The notes below the pieces were generated by a model. That model saw only the letters and a program-made list of their open reading frames with translations. It was not told where the DNA came from and searched no databases. Both the position numbers and the translations under genes were made by a program. 64,000 nt of DNA from Pseudomonadota bacterium (GTDB taxonomy: Bacteria; Pseudomonadota; Gammaproteobacteria; Steroidobacterales; Steroidobacteraceae). The stretch is taken from positions 310,001 to 374,000 of the forward strand of contig JADJXW010000020.1 of NCBI GenBank assembly GCA_016720075.1, written 5' to 3'. Positions 42,310 through 52,881 of the stretch are shown here, piece after piece (within the stretch, counting starts at the first letter, position 1; each line of letters begins with the position of its first letter).

Positions 42310-43355
42310 GACCACCCGCCGCGGAACTGCCGCAGGAACCGCAGGTCGTTCTCGAAGAACAGCCTGAGGTCGGTCACGCCATAGCGCAGCATCGCAAGGC
42401 GATCGATGCCCATGCCGAACGCATAGGCCGTGTAGCGCTCCGAATCCACCTCGCAGGCAGTGAGCACATTCGGATGCACCATGCCGCAGCCCAGCACCTC
42501 GATCCAGCCGGTGTGCTTGCACAGCCGGCAGCCGCTGCCACCACAGGCCACGCAGGTGATGTCCACTTCCGCCGAAGGCTCGGTGAACGGGAAATACGAG
42601 GGACGCAGGCGCATCGACAGGTCGCGCTCGAAGAACGCCTCCATGAAGCCATGCAGGATGGCTTTCAGGTTCGCGAAGCTCACGCCCTCATCCACCAGCA
42701 GGCCTTCCACCTGGTGGAACATCGGCGTGTGCGTGGCATCCGAATCCATGCGATAGACCCGGCCCGGCGCGATGACCGCCAGCGGCAGGTTGTCGCGCGC
42801 CGCGCGCAGCGCGCGGATCTGCACCGGCGAGGTATGCGTGCGCAGCAGCGCGCGCTCGCCCTCCACCTCGTGCTCCAGGTAGAACGTGTCGTGCATGGCG
42901 CGCGCGGGATGATTCGCGGGCACGTTGAGCGCGCTGAAGTTGTGGAAGTCGTCTTCGATCTCGGGACCTTCGGCCACCTCGAAGCCCACTTCGCGGAACA
43001 GCCGCTCGATGCGCAGCCGCGCGCGCGTGACCGGATGCAGGCCACCGGGCACCTCGCCACGGCCGTCGAGCGTGATGTCGATGCGACCCTGGGCGAGCTT
43101 GCGCGAGATTTCCTCGGCTTCGAGCACCGTGCGCCGCGCATCGATGGCCGCCTGCACGGCCTCCTTGGCTTCGTTGATGCGCGCGCCGGCTTCCTTGCGC
43201 TGTTCCGCGGGCATGGCGCCCAGGGATTTCAGCTGCTCGGTGATGAGCCCTTTCTTGCCCAGCCAGTGCACGCGCGCCTCTTCCAGGCGCGCGATATCGG
43301 CGCTGGCGGAAATATCCGCCAGCGCACGACCGGTGAGCTCGGTGAGCGAGACCAT
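42306..43355 (-). CDS. pheS: Phenylalanyl-tRNA synthetase alpha subunit
   Basis: 349 residues from MVSLTELTGRALADIS. Class II core motifs: the N-terminal coiled coil (ADIARLEEARVHWLGKKG), HPARAMHDTFYL, LLRTHTSPVQIR, VEGLLVDEGVSFANLK, and FGMGIDRLAMLRYGVTDLR (motif 3). An in-frame start 15 bases upstream is less likely. It lies between rplT and pheT. Confidence 0.97.
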   Translation of the reverse strand: MVSLTELTGRALADISASADIARLEEARVHWLGKKGLITEQLKSLGAMPAEQRKEAGARINEAKEAVQAAIDARRTVLEAEEISRKLAQGRIDITLDGRGEVPGGLHPVTRARLRIERLFREVGFEVAEGPEIEDDFHNFSALNVPANHPARAMHDTFYLEHEVEGERALLRTHTSPVQIRALRAARDNLPLAVIAPGRVYRMDSDATHTPMFHQVEGLLVDEGVSFANLKAILHGFMEAFFERDLSMRLRPSYFPFTEPSAEVDITCVACGGSGCRLCKHTGWIEVLGCGMVHPNVLTACEVDSERYTAYAFGMGIDRLAMLRYGVTDLRLFFENDLRFLRQFRGGWS

Positions 43356-43385
43356 TGCCACCCCTTGCACGCCGTCAGTGGCGCG

Positions 43386-43748
43386 TCAGGCGGCTTGCAG
43401 CTGGGCCTTGGCCTGTTCGCAGATGGCCGCAAACGCCGGGGCATCGTGCACGGCAAGCTCGGCCAGCACCTTGCGGTCGACCTCGATGCCGGCCTTCAGC
43501 AGGCCATTGATCATGCGGCTGTAGGTCAGCCCATGCTCGCGGGCCGCCGCATTGATGCGGGCGATCCACAGCGCGCGGAACACGCGCTTGTTCTGCTTGC
43601 GGTCGCGGTAGGCGTACTGGCCGGCCTTGATGACGGCCTGCTTCGCAGCGCGGAATACCTTGCGACGCGCGTTGTAGTAACCCTTCGCCTTGGCGAGGAC
43701 CTTCTTGTGTCGGCGTCCAGCAACGACGCCGCGTTTTACTCGTGCCAT
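43386..43748 (-). CDS. rplT: 50S ribosomal protein L20
   Basis: 120 residues, MARVKRGVVAGRRHKKVLAKAKGYYNARRK at the N-terminus, then FRAAKQAVIKAGQYAYRDRKQNKRVFRALWIARINAAAREHGL. Standard length. Known to autoregulate the rpmI-rplT mRNA in E. coli. It follows rpmI after 16 bases. Confidence 0.98.
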   Translation of the reverse strand: MARVKRGVVAGRRHKKVLAKAKGYYNARRKVFRAAKQAVIKAGQYAYRDRKQNKRVFRALWIARINAAAREHGLTYSRMINGLLKAGIEVDRKVLAELAVHDAPAFAAICEQAKAQLQAA

Positions 43749-43764
43749 TTTCTTCTACCTCGCT

Positions 43765-43965
43765 TCAGGCGTTGGGCAGCAGCGCGATGGCGCGGCCGAC
43801 GTCGGACTTGTGGATCAGGCTCGATCCGCCCGAGCGGAGCTTGCGCTTGACCTTGCGAGACTTGTGGCCGAGGTTATGCCGCCGGCCGGCGGAATAGGAC
43901 TTGAACCCCTTCGCCGTCTTGCGGAAACGCTTGGCCGCCGCCCGGTTGGTCTTCAACTTGGGCAT
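43765..43965 (-). CDS. rpmI: 50S ribosomal protein L35
   Basis: 66 residues, MPKLKTNRAAAKRFRKTAKGFK, then GRRHNLGHKSRKVKRKLR. Standard size. GGAG lies about 8 bases upstream. It is preceded by a strong hairpin (44000-44019). Confidence 0.98.
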   Translation of the reverse strand: MPKLKTNRAAAKRFRKTAKGFKSYSAGRRHNLGHKSRKVKRKLRSGGSSLIHKSDVGRAIALLPNA

Positions 43966-43999
43966 GACTGAACTCCATTTTTCTAGCTTCCTTTCGCAA

Positions 44000-44019
44000 G
44001 GCAGCGCTCGCGCACTGCC
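44000..44019 (-). promoter_or_regulatory. 8-bp hairpin in the infC-rpmI leader, candidate L20 control site
   Basis: On the minus strand GGCAGTGC and GCGCTGCC pair (one G-U) around a GCGA tetraloop, about 35 bases before rpmI. No T-run follows, so it is not a simple terminator. In E. coli, L20 represses rpmI-rplT translation by binding structured leader RNA; a similar role here is inference. Confidence 0.4.
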
Positions 44020-44072
44020 CGCTGGGGGCGGACCACGTCAATCCGTGCCACGTGTGGCGCGGACCTCCGAGG

Positions 44073-44595
44073 TCACTTCTTTTTAGGCGAAAACACCATG
44101 ACGATCTGCCGGCCTTCCATCATCGGGTTCTGCTCGACCACTGGCATGTTCCGCCAGATCGCCCTGAACCCGCATCAGCAGCCGGCGCCCGATTTCCTGG
44201 TGCGCCATCTCTCGGCCACGGAACCTCAGGGTTACCTTGGCCTTGTCACCCTCGGTCAGGAAGCGGATCAGATTACGCAGCTTGACCTGGTAATCGCCCT
44301 CTTCCGTACCGGGACGAAACTTCACTTCCTTCACCTGAATCTGCTTCTGCTTGCGCTTGGCAGAGTGGGCTTTCTTGTTCTGTTCGAACAGGTACTTGCC
44401 GAAATCCATCACGCGAACCACCGGGGGTTCTGCGTTCGGTGAAACTTCCACCAGATCCAGCGCGGCATCGACGGCCAGTTGCAGCGCTTCCGCGCGTGTC
44501 ATCACTCCGGCCTGTTCTCCGTCGGCGCCGATCACCCGCAGTTGTGGCGAGCTGATCTCTTCGTTGCGCCGAACGCGCTTGGCTGATGTAGCTAT
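44073..44595 (-). CDS. infC: Translation initiation factor IF-3 (ATA start, one frameshift)
   Basis: 173 residues when corrected. The likely start is ATA at 44595, 8 bases after GGAGG in the last codons of thrS; an in-frame TGA just upstream excludes longer starts. It gives ATSAKRVRRNEEISSPQLRVIG, then the family core DLVEVSPNAEPPVVRVMDFGKYLFEQ and VKEVKFRPGTEEGDYQVKLRN. Near 44139-44142 one extra base shifts the frame. In the corrected frame the tail is VEQNPMMEGRQIVMVFSPKK with TGA at 44075-44073. Non-AUG starts are typical of infC and allow IF3 autoregulation. Confidence 0.92.
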
Positions 44596-44598
44596 AAA

Positions 44599-46528
44599 TC
44601 AATCCTCCAAAGTTCGGCGCCCGCGGCTCTCGAGCTCGATGCGCAGGCGCTCGACGAACGCCTGCGGGGACATCGTGCCCAGATCCTTGCCGTTGCGGGT
44701 ACGCACGGAAACCAGGTTCGCTGCTACTTCCTTGTCGCCCGCCACCAAGAGGTACGGGACGCGCTGCAGCGTGTGCTCGCGGATCTTAAAGCCCACTTTT
44801 TCGTTCCGCAAGTCGCTTGAGGCCCGAAATCCCTGATTCTTAAGGGCTTCCTACCACCCCGGCGACGTAGGCGTCCTGGCGGTCGGTGATCGGCATGACC
44901 ACGCACTGCACCGGGGCCAGCCAGGATGGCAGCCGCCCGGCATGGTGCTCCAGCAGGATGGCGAAAAACCGATCCAGCGAGCCAAAAATCGCCCGGTGCA
45001 GCATCACCGGCGTGCGCCGCTGGCTGTGTTCGTCGATGTAGGTCGCGCCGAGGCGCCCCGGCAGGTTCAGGTCGACCTGCAGGGTGCCGCACTGCCAGTC
45101 CCGGCCGATGGCGTCGCGCAGCACGAACTCGAGCTTCGGGCCGTAGAAGGCGCCCTCGCCCGGGTTCAGCGTGAACTCCAGGCCCGCCGCGCGCGCGGCA
45201 TCCTGCAGCGCCTGTTCGGAGCGGGTCCAGATCTCGTCGCTGCCGACGCGCTTGGGCGGCCGGTCGGAGAACTTGACGCGCACGTCGTCGAAACCGAAAT
45301 CGCGGTAGATGTCGAGGATCAGCCGCGTGACCTTCACCGATTCCTCGGTGATCTGCTCCTCGGTGATGAAGATGTGCGCGTCGTCCTGGGTGAAGGCGCG
45401 CACGCGCATCAGGCCGTGCAGCGCGCCCGAAGGCTCGTAGCGGTGCACCTTGCCGAACTCCGCGAAGCGCATCGGCAGGTCGTGGTGGCTGCGCAGGCCC
45501 TGCTTGAAGATCTGCACATGGCCGGGACAGTTCATCGGCTTGATCGCGTAGACGCGCTCGTCGGGCGTCTGCGTCATGAACATGTTCTCGCCGAACTTCT
45601 CCAGGTGCCCGGACTGCTGCCAGAGCACGGCGTCCATGATCTCCGGCGCGTTCACTTCCTGGAAGCCGGCGGCCTCCTGCGCGGTGCGCATGTAGCCGAT
45701 CAGGCGCTGGAAAATGCCCCAGCCCTTGGGGTGCCAGAACACCGCGCCGGGGGCTTCTTCCTGCATGTGGAAGAGGTCCAGCTCGCGCCCGATCTTGCGA
45801 TGGTCGCGCTTCTCGGCTTCTTCCAGGCGCGTGAGGTAGTCCTTGAGGTCCTGCTCCTTCGCCCAGGCCGTGCCGTAGATGCGCTGGAGCATCTCGTTGC
45901 GCGAATCGCCGCGCCAGTAGGCGCCGGCCACCTTCATCAGCTTGAAGGCCTTGAGCTTGCCGGTGGACGGCACGTGCGGGCCGCGGCACAGGTCGACCCA
46001 GCCGCCCTGGCCGTACAGGCCGATGGGTTCGCCGGCCGGAATGCTGGCGATGATCTCGGCCTTGTATTGCTCGCCGAGGTTCTTGAAGAACGCGACGGCC
46101 GCATCGCGCGGCATTTCACGCCGCTTCACCGGCAGGTCCTGCTTCGCGAGCTCTGCCATGCGCGCCTCGATCGCGACCAGGTCCTCGGGCGTGAAGGGGC
46201 GCTTGTAGGCGAAGTCGTAGTAGAAGCCGTCCTCGATCACCGGACCGATCGTGACCTGCGCCTCGGGGAACAGCTGCTTGACCGCGTGGGCCAGCAGGTG
46301 CGCCGTGGAGTGGCGGATCACCTCGAGGCCCACGGGGTCCTTGTCGGTGATGATCGACAGCGCGACATCGCGATCGATGACGAACGAGGTATCCACCACC
46401 TTGCCGTCGACGCGCCCGGCGAGCGCGGCCTTGCGCAGGCCGGCGCCGATGCTGGCAGCCACTTCATCCACGGTTATCGGGCGGTCAAAGATCTTCTGAC
46501 TGCCGTCGGGCAGCGTGACTACGGGCAT
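44599..46528 (-). CDS. thrS: Threonyl-tRNA synthetase (one frameshift near the C-terminus)
   Basis: 642 residues when corrected, equal to E. coli. N-terminal TGS domain (MPVVTLPDGSQKIFDRPITV), editing domain (RHSTAHLLAHAVKQLFPEAQ), and class II core (MNCPGHVQIFKQGLRSHHDLPMRFAEFG, REFTQDDAHIF-like region, HRAIFGSLDRF). At 44850-44851 one extra base breaks the frame after QDAYVAGV. Beyond it, EALKNQGF, DLRNEKVGFKIREHTLQRVPY and the anticodon-binding tail continue to TGA 44599. As an essential enzyme it is unlikely to be truly broken. Confidence 0.95.
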
Positions 46529-46551
46529 AGGATCGGCATCGCAGAACGGCC

Positions 46552-47031
46552 CTAGAGTATACCCGGCCCACGCTGCCGCGCCCGCCACTGTGCCCGGGTC
46601 TGGCCGTAGATGTCGCAGCACACTTCCTGGAATGGCGCTGGCATTCGATGCTGCCTGCGCTGCAGCTCGGAACCCAGTCGCTGCGCCAGCCGGATCGACG
46701 CCACGTTGGCCGAATCGATGCTGTGGATCAGGCTTTCCCAGCCGAGGTGATCGAACGCCCAGTCCATGGCGGCGGCGGCCTTCCAGCGCAAACCCCGCCC
46801 CATGCTTCGCCCGAGCGCCCAGCCATCATCACCGGGCGAACTGGCGCCACGGGGCCAGGGCCAGGCGACCATCCATTCGCCGGACGCGCCTGGCGAGAAC
46901 ATCGGAAGCCAGCGCTGCCGGCCGCCGGGAGGCTGGCGGCTGGGCCGGGCAGGCGGCAAGCCAGCGAAATCCTGCTGGCTAGGCGGGCGCAGGATCAGGC
47001 GCGGCGTGGTGAGCGTAGGACCTGGAGTCAT
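46552..47031 (-). pseudogene. Decayed GNAT-family acetyltransferase
   Basis: The open frame codes 159 residues with a normal GNAT start (LTTPRLILRPPSQQDF) and a normal C-terminal part (AAAAMDWAFDHLGWESLIHSIDSANVASIRLAQRLGSELQ, DIYGQTRAQWR). The middle (about residues 24-85) is garbled and shorter than RimJ-like relatives: expected acetyl-CoA-binding sequence is replaced by Pro/Gly-rich residues, and GRG followed by LRWK reads as RGFALE if small compensating indels are allowed. A local deletion plus indels best explain this. It lies 7 bases from tRNA-Val and 23 bases before thrS. Confidence 0.6.
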
Positions 47032-47038
47032 CTGGAAT

Positions 47039-47113
47039 TGGTAGTCGCGAGTGGGATCGAACCACCGACCACCTCCATGTCAAGGAGGTGCTCTACCACT
47101 GAGCTACGCGACT
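47039..47113 (-). tRNA. tRNA-Val (anticodon GAC)
   Basis: 75 bases. Acceptor AGTCGCG/CGCGACT, D arm GCTCAGTGGTAGAGC, anticodon stem CCTCC/GGAGG with loop TTGACAT (GAC), T arm GGTTCGATCC, discriminator A and encoded CCA. It sits between uvrB and the thrS block on the same strand. Confidence 0.97.
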
Positions 47114-47158
47114 ACGATCGACCACTTGCAGGGGGCGGGAACGATACCGGGAGCCGTA

Positions 47159-49180
<2,022 letters not shown>

Positions 49181-49205
49181 GGGTGGAACTTCGTACTATA
49201 GCGCC

Positions 49206-50408
49206 ATGCCCGTGCAGATATCCCGGCGCGCCCAGCGCGTAAAGCCCTCCCCCACGCTTGCCATGACCGCCCGCGCCGCGCAGTTGAAGCGCGAAGGCAA
49301 GGACGTGATCAGCCTGTCGGTGGGAGAACCCGACTTCGACACGCCGTCCCACATCAGTGCGGCCGGAATCGCCGCCATCAAGAGCGGCTTCACGCGCTAC
49401 ACCAATTCCGACGGCATGCCGGAACTCAAAGACGCGATCATCGCCAAGTTCCAGCGCGACAATGGCCTCACCTACCAGCGCAACCAGATCCTGGTCTCCA
49501 CCGGCGCCAAGCAGACGCTGTTCAACCTGTGCATGGCCGTGGTCGATCCGGGCGACGAGGTCATCATCCCCTCGCCCTACTGGGTGTCGTACCCGGACAT
49601 GGTGCTGCTGGCCGATGGCCTGCCCGTCACGCCCGATGCGGACGCGGCTGCCGGCTACAAGATCACGCCGCGGCAGCTCGAAACCTCCATCAATCCCAAG
49701 ACCCGACTCGTGCTGCTGAACAGCCCCAGCAATCCCACCGGCGCGGCCTACACGCGCGCGGAACTGGCGGCGCTGGGCGAAGTGCTGCTGCAGCACCCGC
49801 GCGTGCTGATCGGCACCGACGACATCTACGAGAAGATCTACTGGGCGAATGAACCCTTCAGCAGCCTGGCGCAGGTGGTGCCGGGGCTGTATTCGCGCTG
49901 CATCACCATCAATGGCTGCAGCAAGGGCTTCGCGATGACGGGCTGGCGCATCGGGTACTGCGGCGGGCCTGCCGAGGTCATCGCCGCGATGGCCACCATC
50001 CAGGGCCAGTCCACCACCAATGCCGCCACGATGAGCCAGCACGCGGCCATCGCCGCCCTGAACGGCCCACAGGACGAAGTGGCGCGGATGAACGAATCCT
50101 TCAGGCAGCGGCACGACTTCTTCGTGGCGGGCCTCAATGCGCTGCCGGGCATCAGCTGCCTGCCGGGCGCGGGCACCTTCTACGCCTTCGCCGACGTGCG
50201 CGGCGCCATGCAGCAGCTGGGCTTCCGCGACGATGTGGCCTTCGCGGATTTCATCCTGAGCGATGCGCTGGTCGCCGGCGTACCCGGCTCGGGTTTCGGC
50301 GCCCCGGGGCACCTGCGGCTGTCGTTCGCGGTCAGCCAGCCGACGCTGGCCAAGGCCCTGGAGAGGATCGCCGAGGCGCTGAAGCGAGGGCCCGCGCGCC
50401 CGGGGTGA
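49206..50408 (+). CDS. Class I aminotransferase, aspartate aminotransferase-like
   Basis: 400 residues, PLP-dependent. MPVQISRRAQRVKPSPTLAM at the start, ISLSVGEPDFDTP, NSPSNPTGAAYT, the PLP-lysine segment NGCSKGFAMTGWRIGY (Lys near 239) and a C-terminal RLSFAV arginine. This is the Ib subgroup typical of many bacteria; it likely makes aspartate but could accept other amino acids. ATG 49206 is preferred over an upstream frame that overlaps uvrB. Confidence 0.92.
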   Translation: MPVQISRRAQRVKPSPTLAMTARAAQLKREGKDVISLSVGEPDFDTPSHISAAGIAAIKSGFTRYTNSDGMPELKDAIIAKFQRDNGLTYQRNQILVSTGAKQTLFNLCMAVVDPGDEVIIPSPYWVSYPDMVLLADGLPVTPDADAAAGYKITPRQLETSINPKTRLVLLNSPSNPTGAAYTRAELAALGEVLLQHPRVLIGTDDIYEKIYWANEPFSSLAQVVPGLYSRCITINGCSKGFAMTGWRIGYCGGPAEVIAAMATIQGQSTTNAATMSQHAAIAALNGPQDEVARMNESFRQRHDFFVAGLNALPGISCLPGAGTFYAFADVRGAMQQLGFRDDVAFADFILSDALVAGVPGSGFGAPGHLRLSFAVSQPTLAKALERIAEALKRGPARPG

Positions 50409-50503
50409 TCCATCCCGCAGCCGCCCGCATTCCGGCTTGACGGCGGCGGCCGGTTCTTGAAGAATCGCGACCTCTTGAAGCGGGCTGCCTGCCCGCACCG
50501 TGT

Positions 50504-50578
50504 TCCCTGGTAGCTCAGCGGTAGAGCGTCGGACTGTTAATCCGTTGGTCGTTGGTTCGATTCCAACCCAGGGAGCCA
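50504..50578 (+). tRNA. tRNA-Asn (anticodon GTT)
   Basis: 75 bases. Acceptor TCCCTGG/CCAGGGA, D arm GCTCAGCGGTAGAGC, anticodon stem CGGA/TCCG with loop CTGTTAA (GTT), T arm GGTTCGATTCC, discriminator G and encoded CCA (50576-50578). Confidence 0.97.
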
Positions 50579-50591
50579 ACCCAAGATCGCC

Positions 50592-51344
50592 TCAGCCCAA
50601 GCCTTTCGGGCGGAATAGCGCCCCGAAGCGCCACGGCGCATCCACCGTGCCGGCGTCGTACCGGGGCAGTTTCCACGAGTATTCGGTCGATGCCGGATCG
50701 ATGGGCTGGTCGGTGAGCCGGTCACCCCAGCTGTCGTGGATCGCCTGATGGTTCGCCATCACCGGCACGAAACCCACCGCCTCGAGGTCGGCGCGGATGC
50801 CATCGGGATGGAAAGCCGTCAGTCCCAGCAGCGCGCAGCCGGACTGCGCCGCGCTGGCAATGGCCGCGGTCTGCTCGGCTGGGGTTACGTAGGTGAGCGC
50901 GTTCATGATGAGCACGCAGTCGAACAGCCCCTCGGGGCGCTGGCGCACGCAATCCATGGGCGGCAGGAAATGCACCCTCGCCTTCGCAGCCGCCGGCACG
51001 CGCAGCACCTCCCCGTCGCGCTCGAACCAGGACATCTCCTCTGGCGTGAGGCCGCGCGCAAGGTCCGCCGGATACTCACCCTTCTGCGCATGGGCGAGGA
51101 AATGGGCGTTGATGTCCGTGGCGTGTATCTCGAGATCGAATCGCGACGCGATGCGGTGCAGATGCCACAGCGCCAGCGAATAGGGCTCCGCGCCGATGGA
51201 TGCCGCATGCACCAGCACGCGCACCCGCGGCCGGCCGAGCGCAGCCAGTTCGTCCATCAGCGTGGCAAGCAGCGGGCGGTTGCGGAAGAAGGCCGTCGCG
51301 CCCTTGTTGCCGCCCTGGTAGACCCTGAGCATCACGGGCTCCAT
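50592..51344 (-). CDS. CheR-like SAM-dependent methyltransferase, stand-alone
   Basis: 250 residues. The core VRVLVHAASIGAEPYSLALWHLHRIA replaces the CheR motif that binds S-adenosylmethionine and is followed by LEIHATDINAHFLAHAQKGEYP, FDCVLIMNALTYV. Only the catalytic fold is recognisable; no chemotaxis partner is near, so the target may not be a chemoreceptor. The start overlaps the end of the cyclo-ligase gene by 13 bases, so the two are co-transcribed. Confidence 0.8.
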   Translation of the reverse strand: MEPVMLRVYQGGNKGATAFFRNRPLLATLMDELAALGRPRVRVLVHAASIGAEPYSLALWHLHRIASRFDLEIHATDINAHFLAHAQKGEYPADLARGLTPEEMSWFERDGEVLRVPAAAKARVHFLPPMDCVRQRPEGLFDCVLIMNALTYVTPAEQTAAIASAAQSGCALLGLTAFHPDGIRADLEAVGFVPVMANHQAIHDSWGDRLTDQPIDPASTEYSWKLPRYDAGTVDAPWRFGALFRPKGLG

Positions 51345-51940
51345 GCGCCCTCCTCCGTCATGACGCCCTGCAGGGCGATGTCGTGCGGCAGCGGATGGAT
51401 GGTCTCCAGCTTCGATTGGGCATAGCCCGCGCCCAGCACGTTGAATGGCTTGTGTTGCGATTGCAGCTGCGCCAGCGTGCGGTCGAAATATCCGCCGCCA
51501 TAGCCCAGTCGATAACAGCGCGCATCAAATCCCACCACGGGCGACACCAGCAGCTGCGGCGTGTACGGCGTGCGATCAGCAGGCACGGGAATGTCCCAGA
51601 AGCCTTTTTCCATGGCGCAACCTGGCGACCAGCGGCGGAAGCCCAGCGGCGCGCCCTTCTCGACGACCACCGGCAGCACGCAGGTCAGGCCCTGCTCATG
51701 GAGCGTGGCAAGCCAAGGGCGAAGGTCCGGCTCGCCGCGCAGCGGCCAGTAGGCGCTGACCACGGTGCCAGGCAGCAGCCGGTTCGCGCCGCGCCAGGCG
51801 GCATCCAGGCGCGAGGCGATCTGCAGCGAGGCCTGCTGCCGATCGGCCACCGGCATCCGCAGCCGCGCAGCGATCAGTCGCTGCCGCTCACCGCGGCGCC
51901 ACTCCATGATCCGGGCTCGCTCTTCAGCAGCTGTCTGCAT
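51332..51940 (-). CDS. 5-formyltetrahydrofolate cyclo-ligase
   Basis: 202 residues. ATP-dependent conversion of 5-formyl-THF to 5,10-methenyl-THF. The ATP-binding arginine-rich start (GERQRLIAARLRM), VVSAYWPLRGEPDLRPWL, CVLPVVVEKGAPLGFRRW and the C-terminal signature LLVSPVVGFDARCYRLGYGGGYFDRTL are clear. It is divergent from the Ada-like gene. Usually called fau or ygfA. Confidence 0.93.
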   Translation of the reverse strand: MQTAAEERARIMEWRRGERQRLIAARLRMPVADRQQASLQIASRLDAAWRGANRLLPGTVVSAYWPLRGEPDLRPWLATLHEQGLTCVLPVVVEKGAPLGFRRWSPGCAMEKGFWDIPVPADRTPYTPQLLVSPVVGFDARCYRLGYGGGYFDRTLAQLQSQHKPFNVLGAGYAQSKLETIHPLPHDIALQGVMTEEGAWSP

Positions 51941-52007
51941 CCGCGCAGACTACAACATCGCAAGATCCGGGATGTCACCGGCGCCGGCTGCCGGCATGAT
52001 GCAGGCC

Positions 52008-52871
52008 ATGAAGACGCGTGATCATCGCGAAGCCATCGACCGGGCCTGCCGCCGCATCGAGTCGAGTGAAACACCGCCGGCGCTTGCCGCGCTCGCGGCC
52101 GAGGCCGGCCTCAGTCCCTGGCATTTCCAGCGCGTGTTCAAGGCCGTCGTGGGCCTGAGTCCCAAGCGCTACGCGATGGCACGGCGCGAACAGGAATTTG
52201 GGCGTCGCCTCGCGGGCGCCAAGTCGGTGACCCACGCCATCTACGACGCCGGGTATGCGGCAAGCTCTGCCGCCTATCGAGACAGCCGCCAGCTCGGCAT
52301 GCCACCCGCGGCGCTGCGTGATGGCGGCGCGAACGAAACCATTGGCTATGCCACGGCCAGCACCCGCCTCGGGCCCATCCTCGTGGCGGCCACCGATCGC
52401 GGCATCTGCATGGTGGAGTTCGGCTCCCGCGCGACGCTGCTCGAGGCGCTTCGCGCGCGCTTTCCCAGGGCCACGCTCGGTCGCGCTGATGAACAACTCG
52501 AGGGCTGGGTGCGCAGCGTGGTGCAGACCATCGACTCGCCGCTGCATCAGCCCAGCCTGCCGCTCGACATACGCGGCACCGCGTTCCAGCGCCGCGTCTG
52601 GCACGCGCTGACGCGGCTTGCGCCCGGCGAAACGGTTTCCTATGGCGAACTGGCACGCCGCCTCAAGGCGCCGACCAGCACGCGCGCGGTGGCGCGCGCC
52701 TGTGCCACCAATGGCATCGCGGTGCTCGTCCCCTGCCATCGCGTGGTGGCCGCCGATGGCGGCCTCGCCGGCTACAAATGGGGCCTGGCGCGCAAGAAGA
52801 AACTGCTGGGGCTGGAACGCCCGGCACCTGCCGCAAAGCCGGCGCGGGAGAAAACCCGCGCCGGTCGCTGA
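52008..52871 (+). CDS. Ada-like protein: AraC HTH fused to O6-methylguanine-DNA methyltransferase
   Basis: 287 residues from ATG 52008 (51996 and 51999 are also possible). Residues about 15-100 are an AraC-type HTH (PPALAALAAEAGLSPWHFQRVFKAVVGLSPKRYAMARR). Residues about 120-275 are the alkyltransferase, with the acceptor cysteine in VLVPCHRVVAADG (near 242) and SYGELARRL. The N-terminal zinc methylphosphotriester domain of full Ada is missing, so its activation mode is unclear. Divergent from the cyclo-ligase gene. Confidence 0.92.
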   Translation: MKTRDHREAIDRACRRIESSETPPALAALAAEAGLSPWHFQRVFKAVVGLSPKRYAMARREQEFGRRLAGAKSVTHAIYDAGYAASSAAYRDSRQLGMPPAALRDGGANETIGYATASTRLGPILVAATDRGICMVEFGSRATLLEALRARFPRATLGRADEQLEGWVRSVVQTIDSPLHQPSLPLDIRGTAFQRRVWHALTRLAPGETVSYGELARRLKAPTSTRAVARACATNGIAVLVPCHRVVAADGGLAGYKWGLARKKKLLGLERPAPAAKPAREKTRAGR

Positions 52872-52881
52872 CAAAACCGCC

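Noticed and set aside
44942..46555. 537-codon plus-strand open frame over thrS
   Set aside because: Antisense to thrS and without recognisable domains.
51941..52007. 6S RNA next to the 5-formyl-THF cyclo-ligase gene
   Set aside because: In many gammaproteobacteria ssrS lies upstream of this gene, but the space here is under 70 bases and shows no 6S-like fold.
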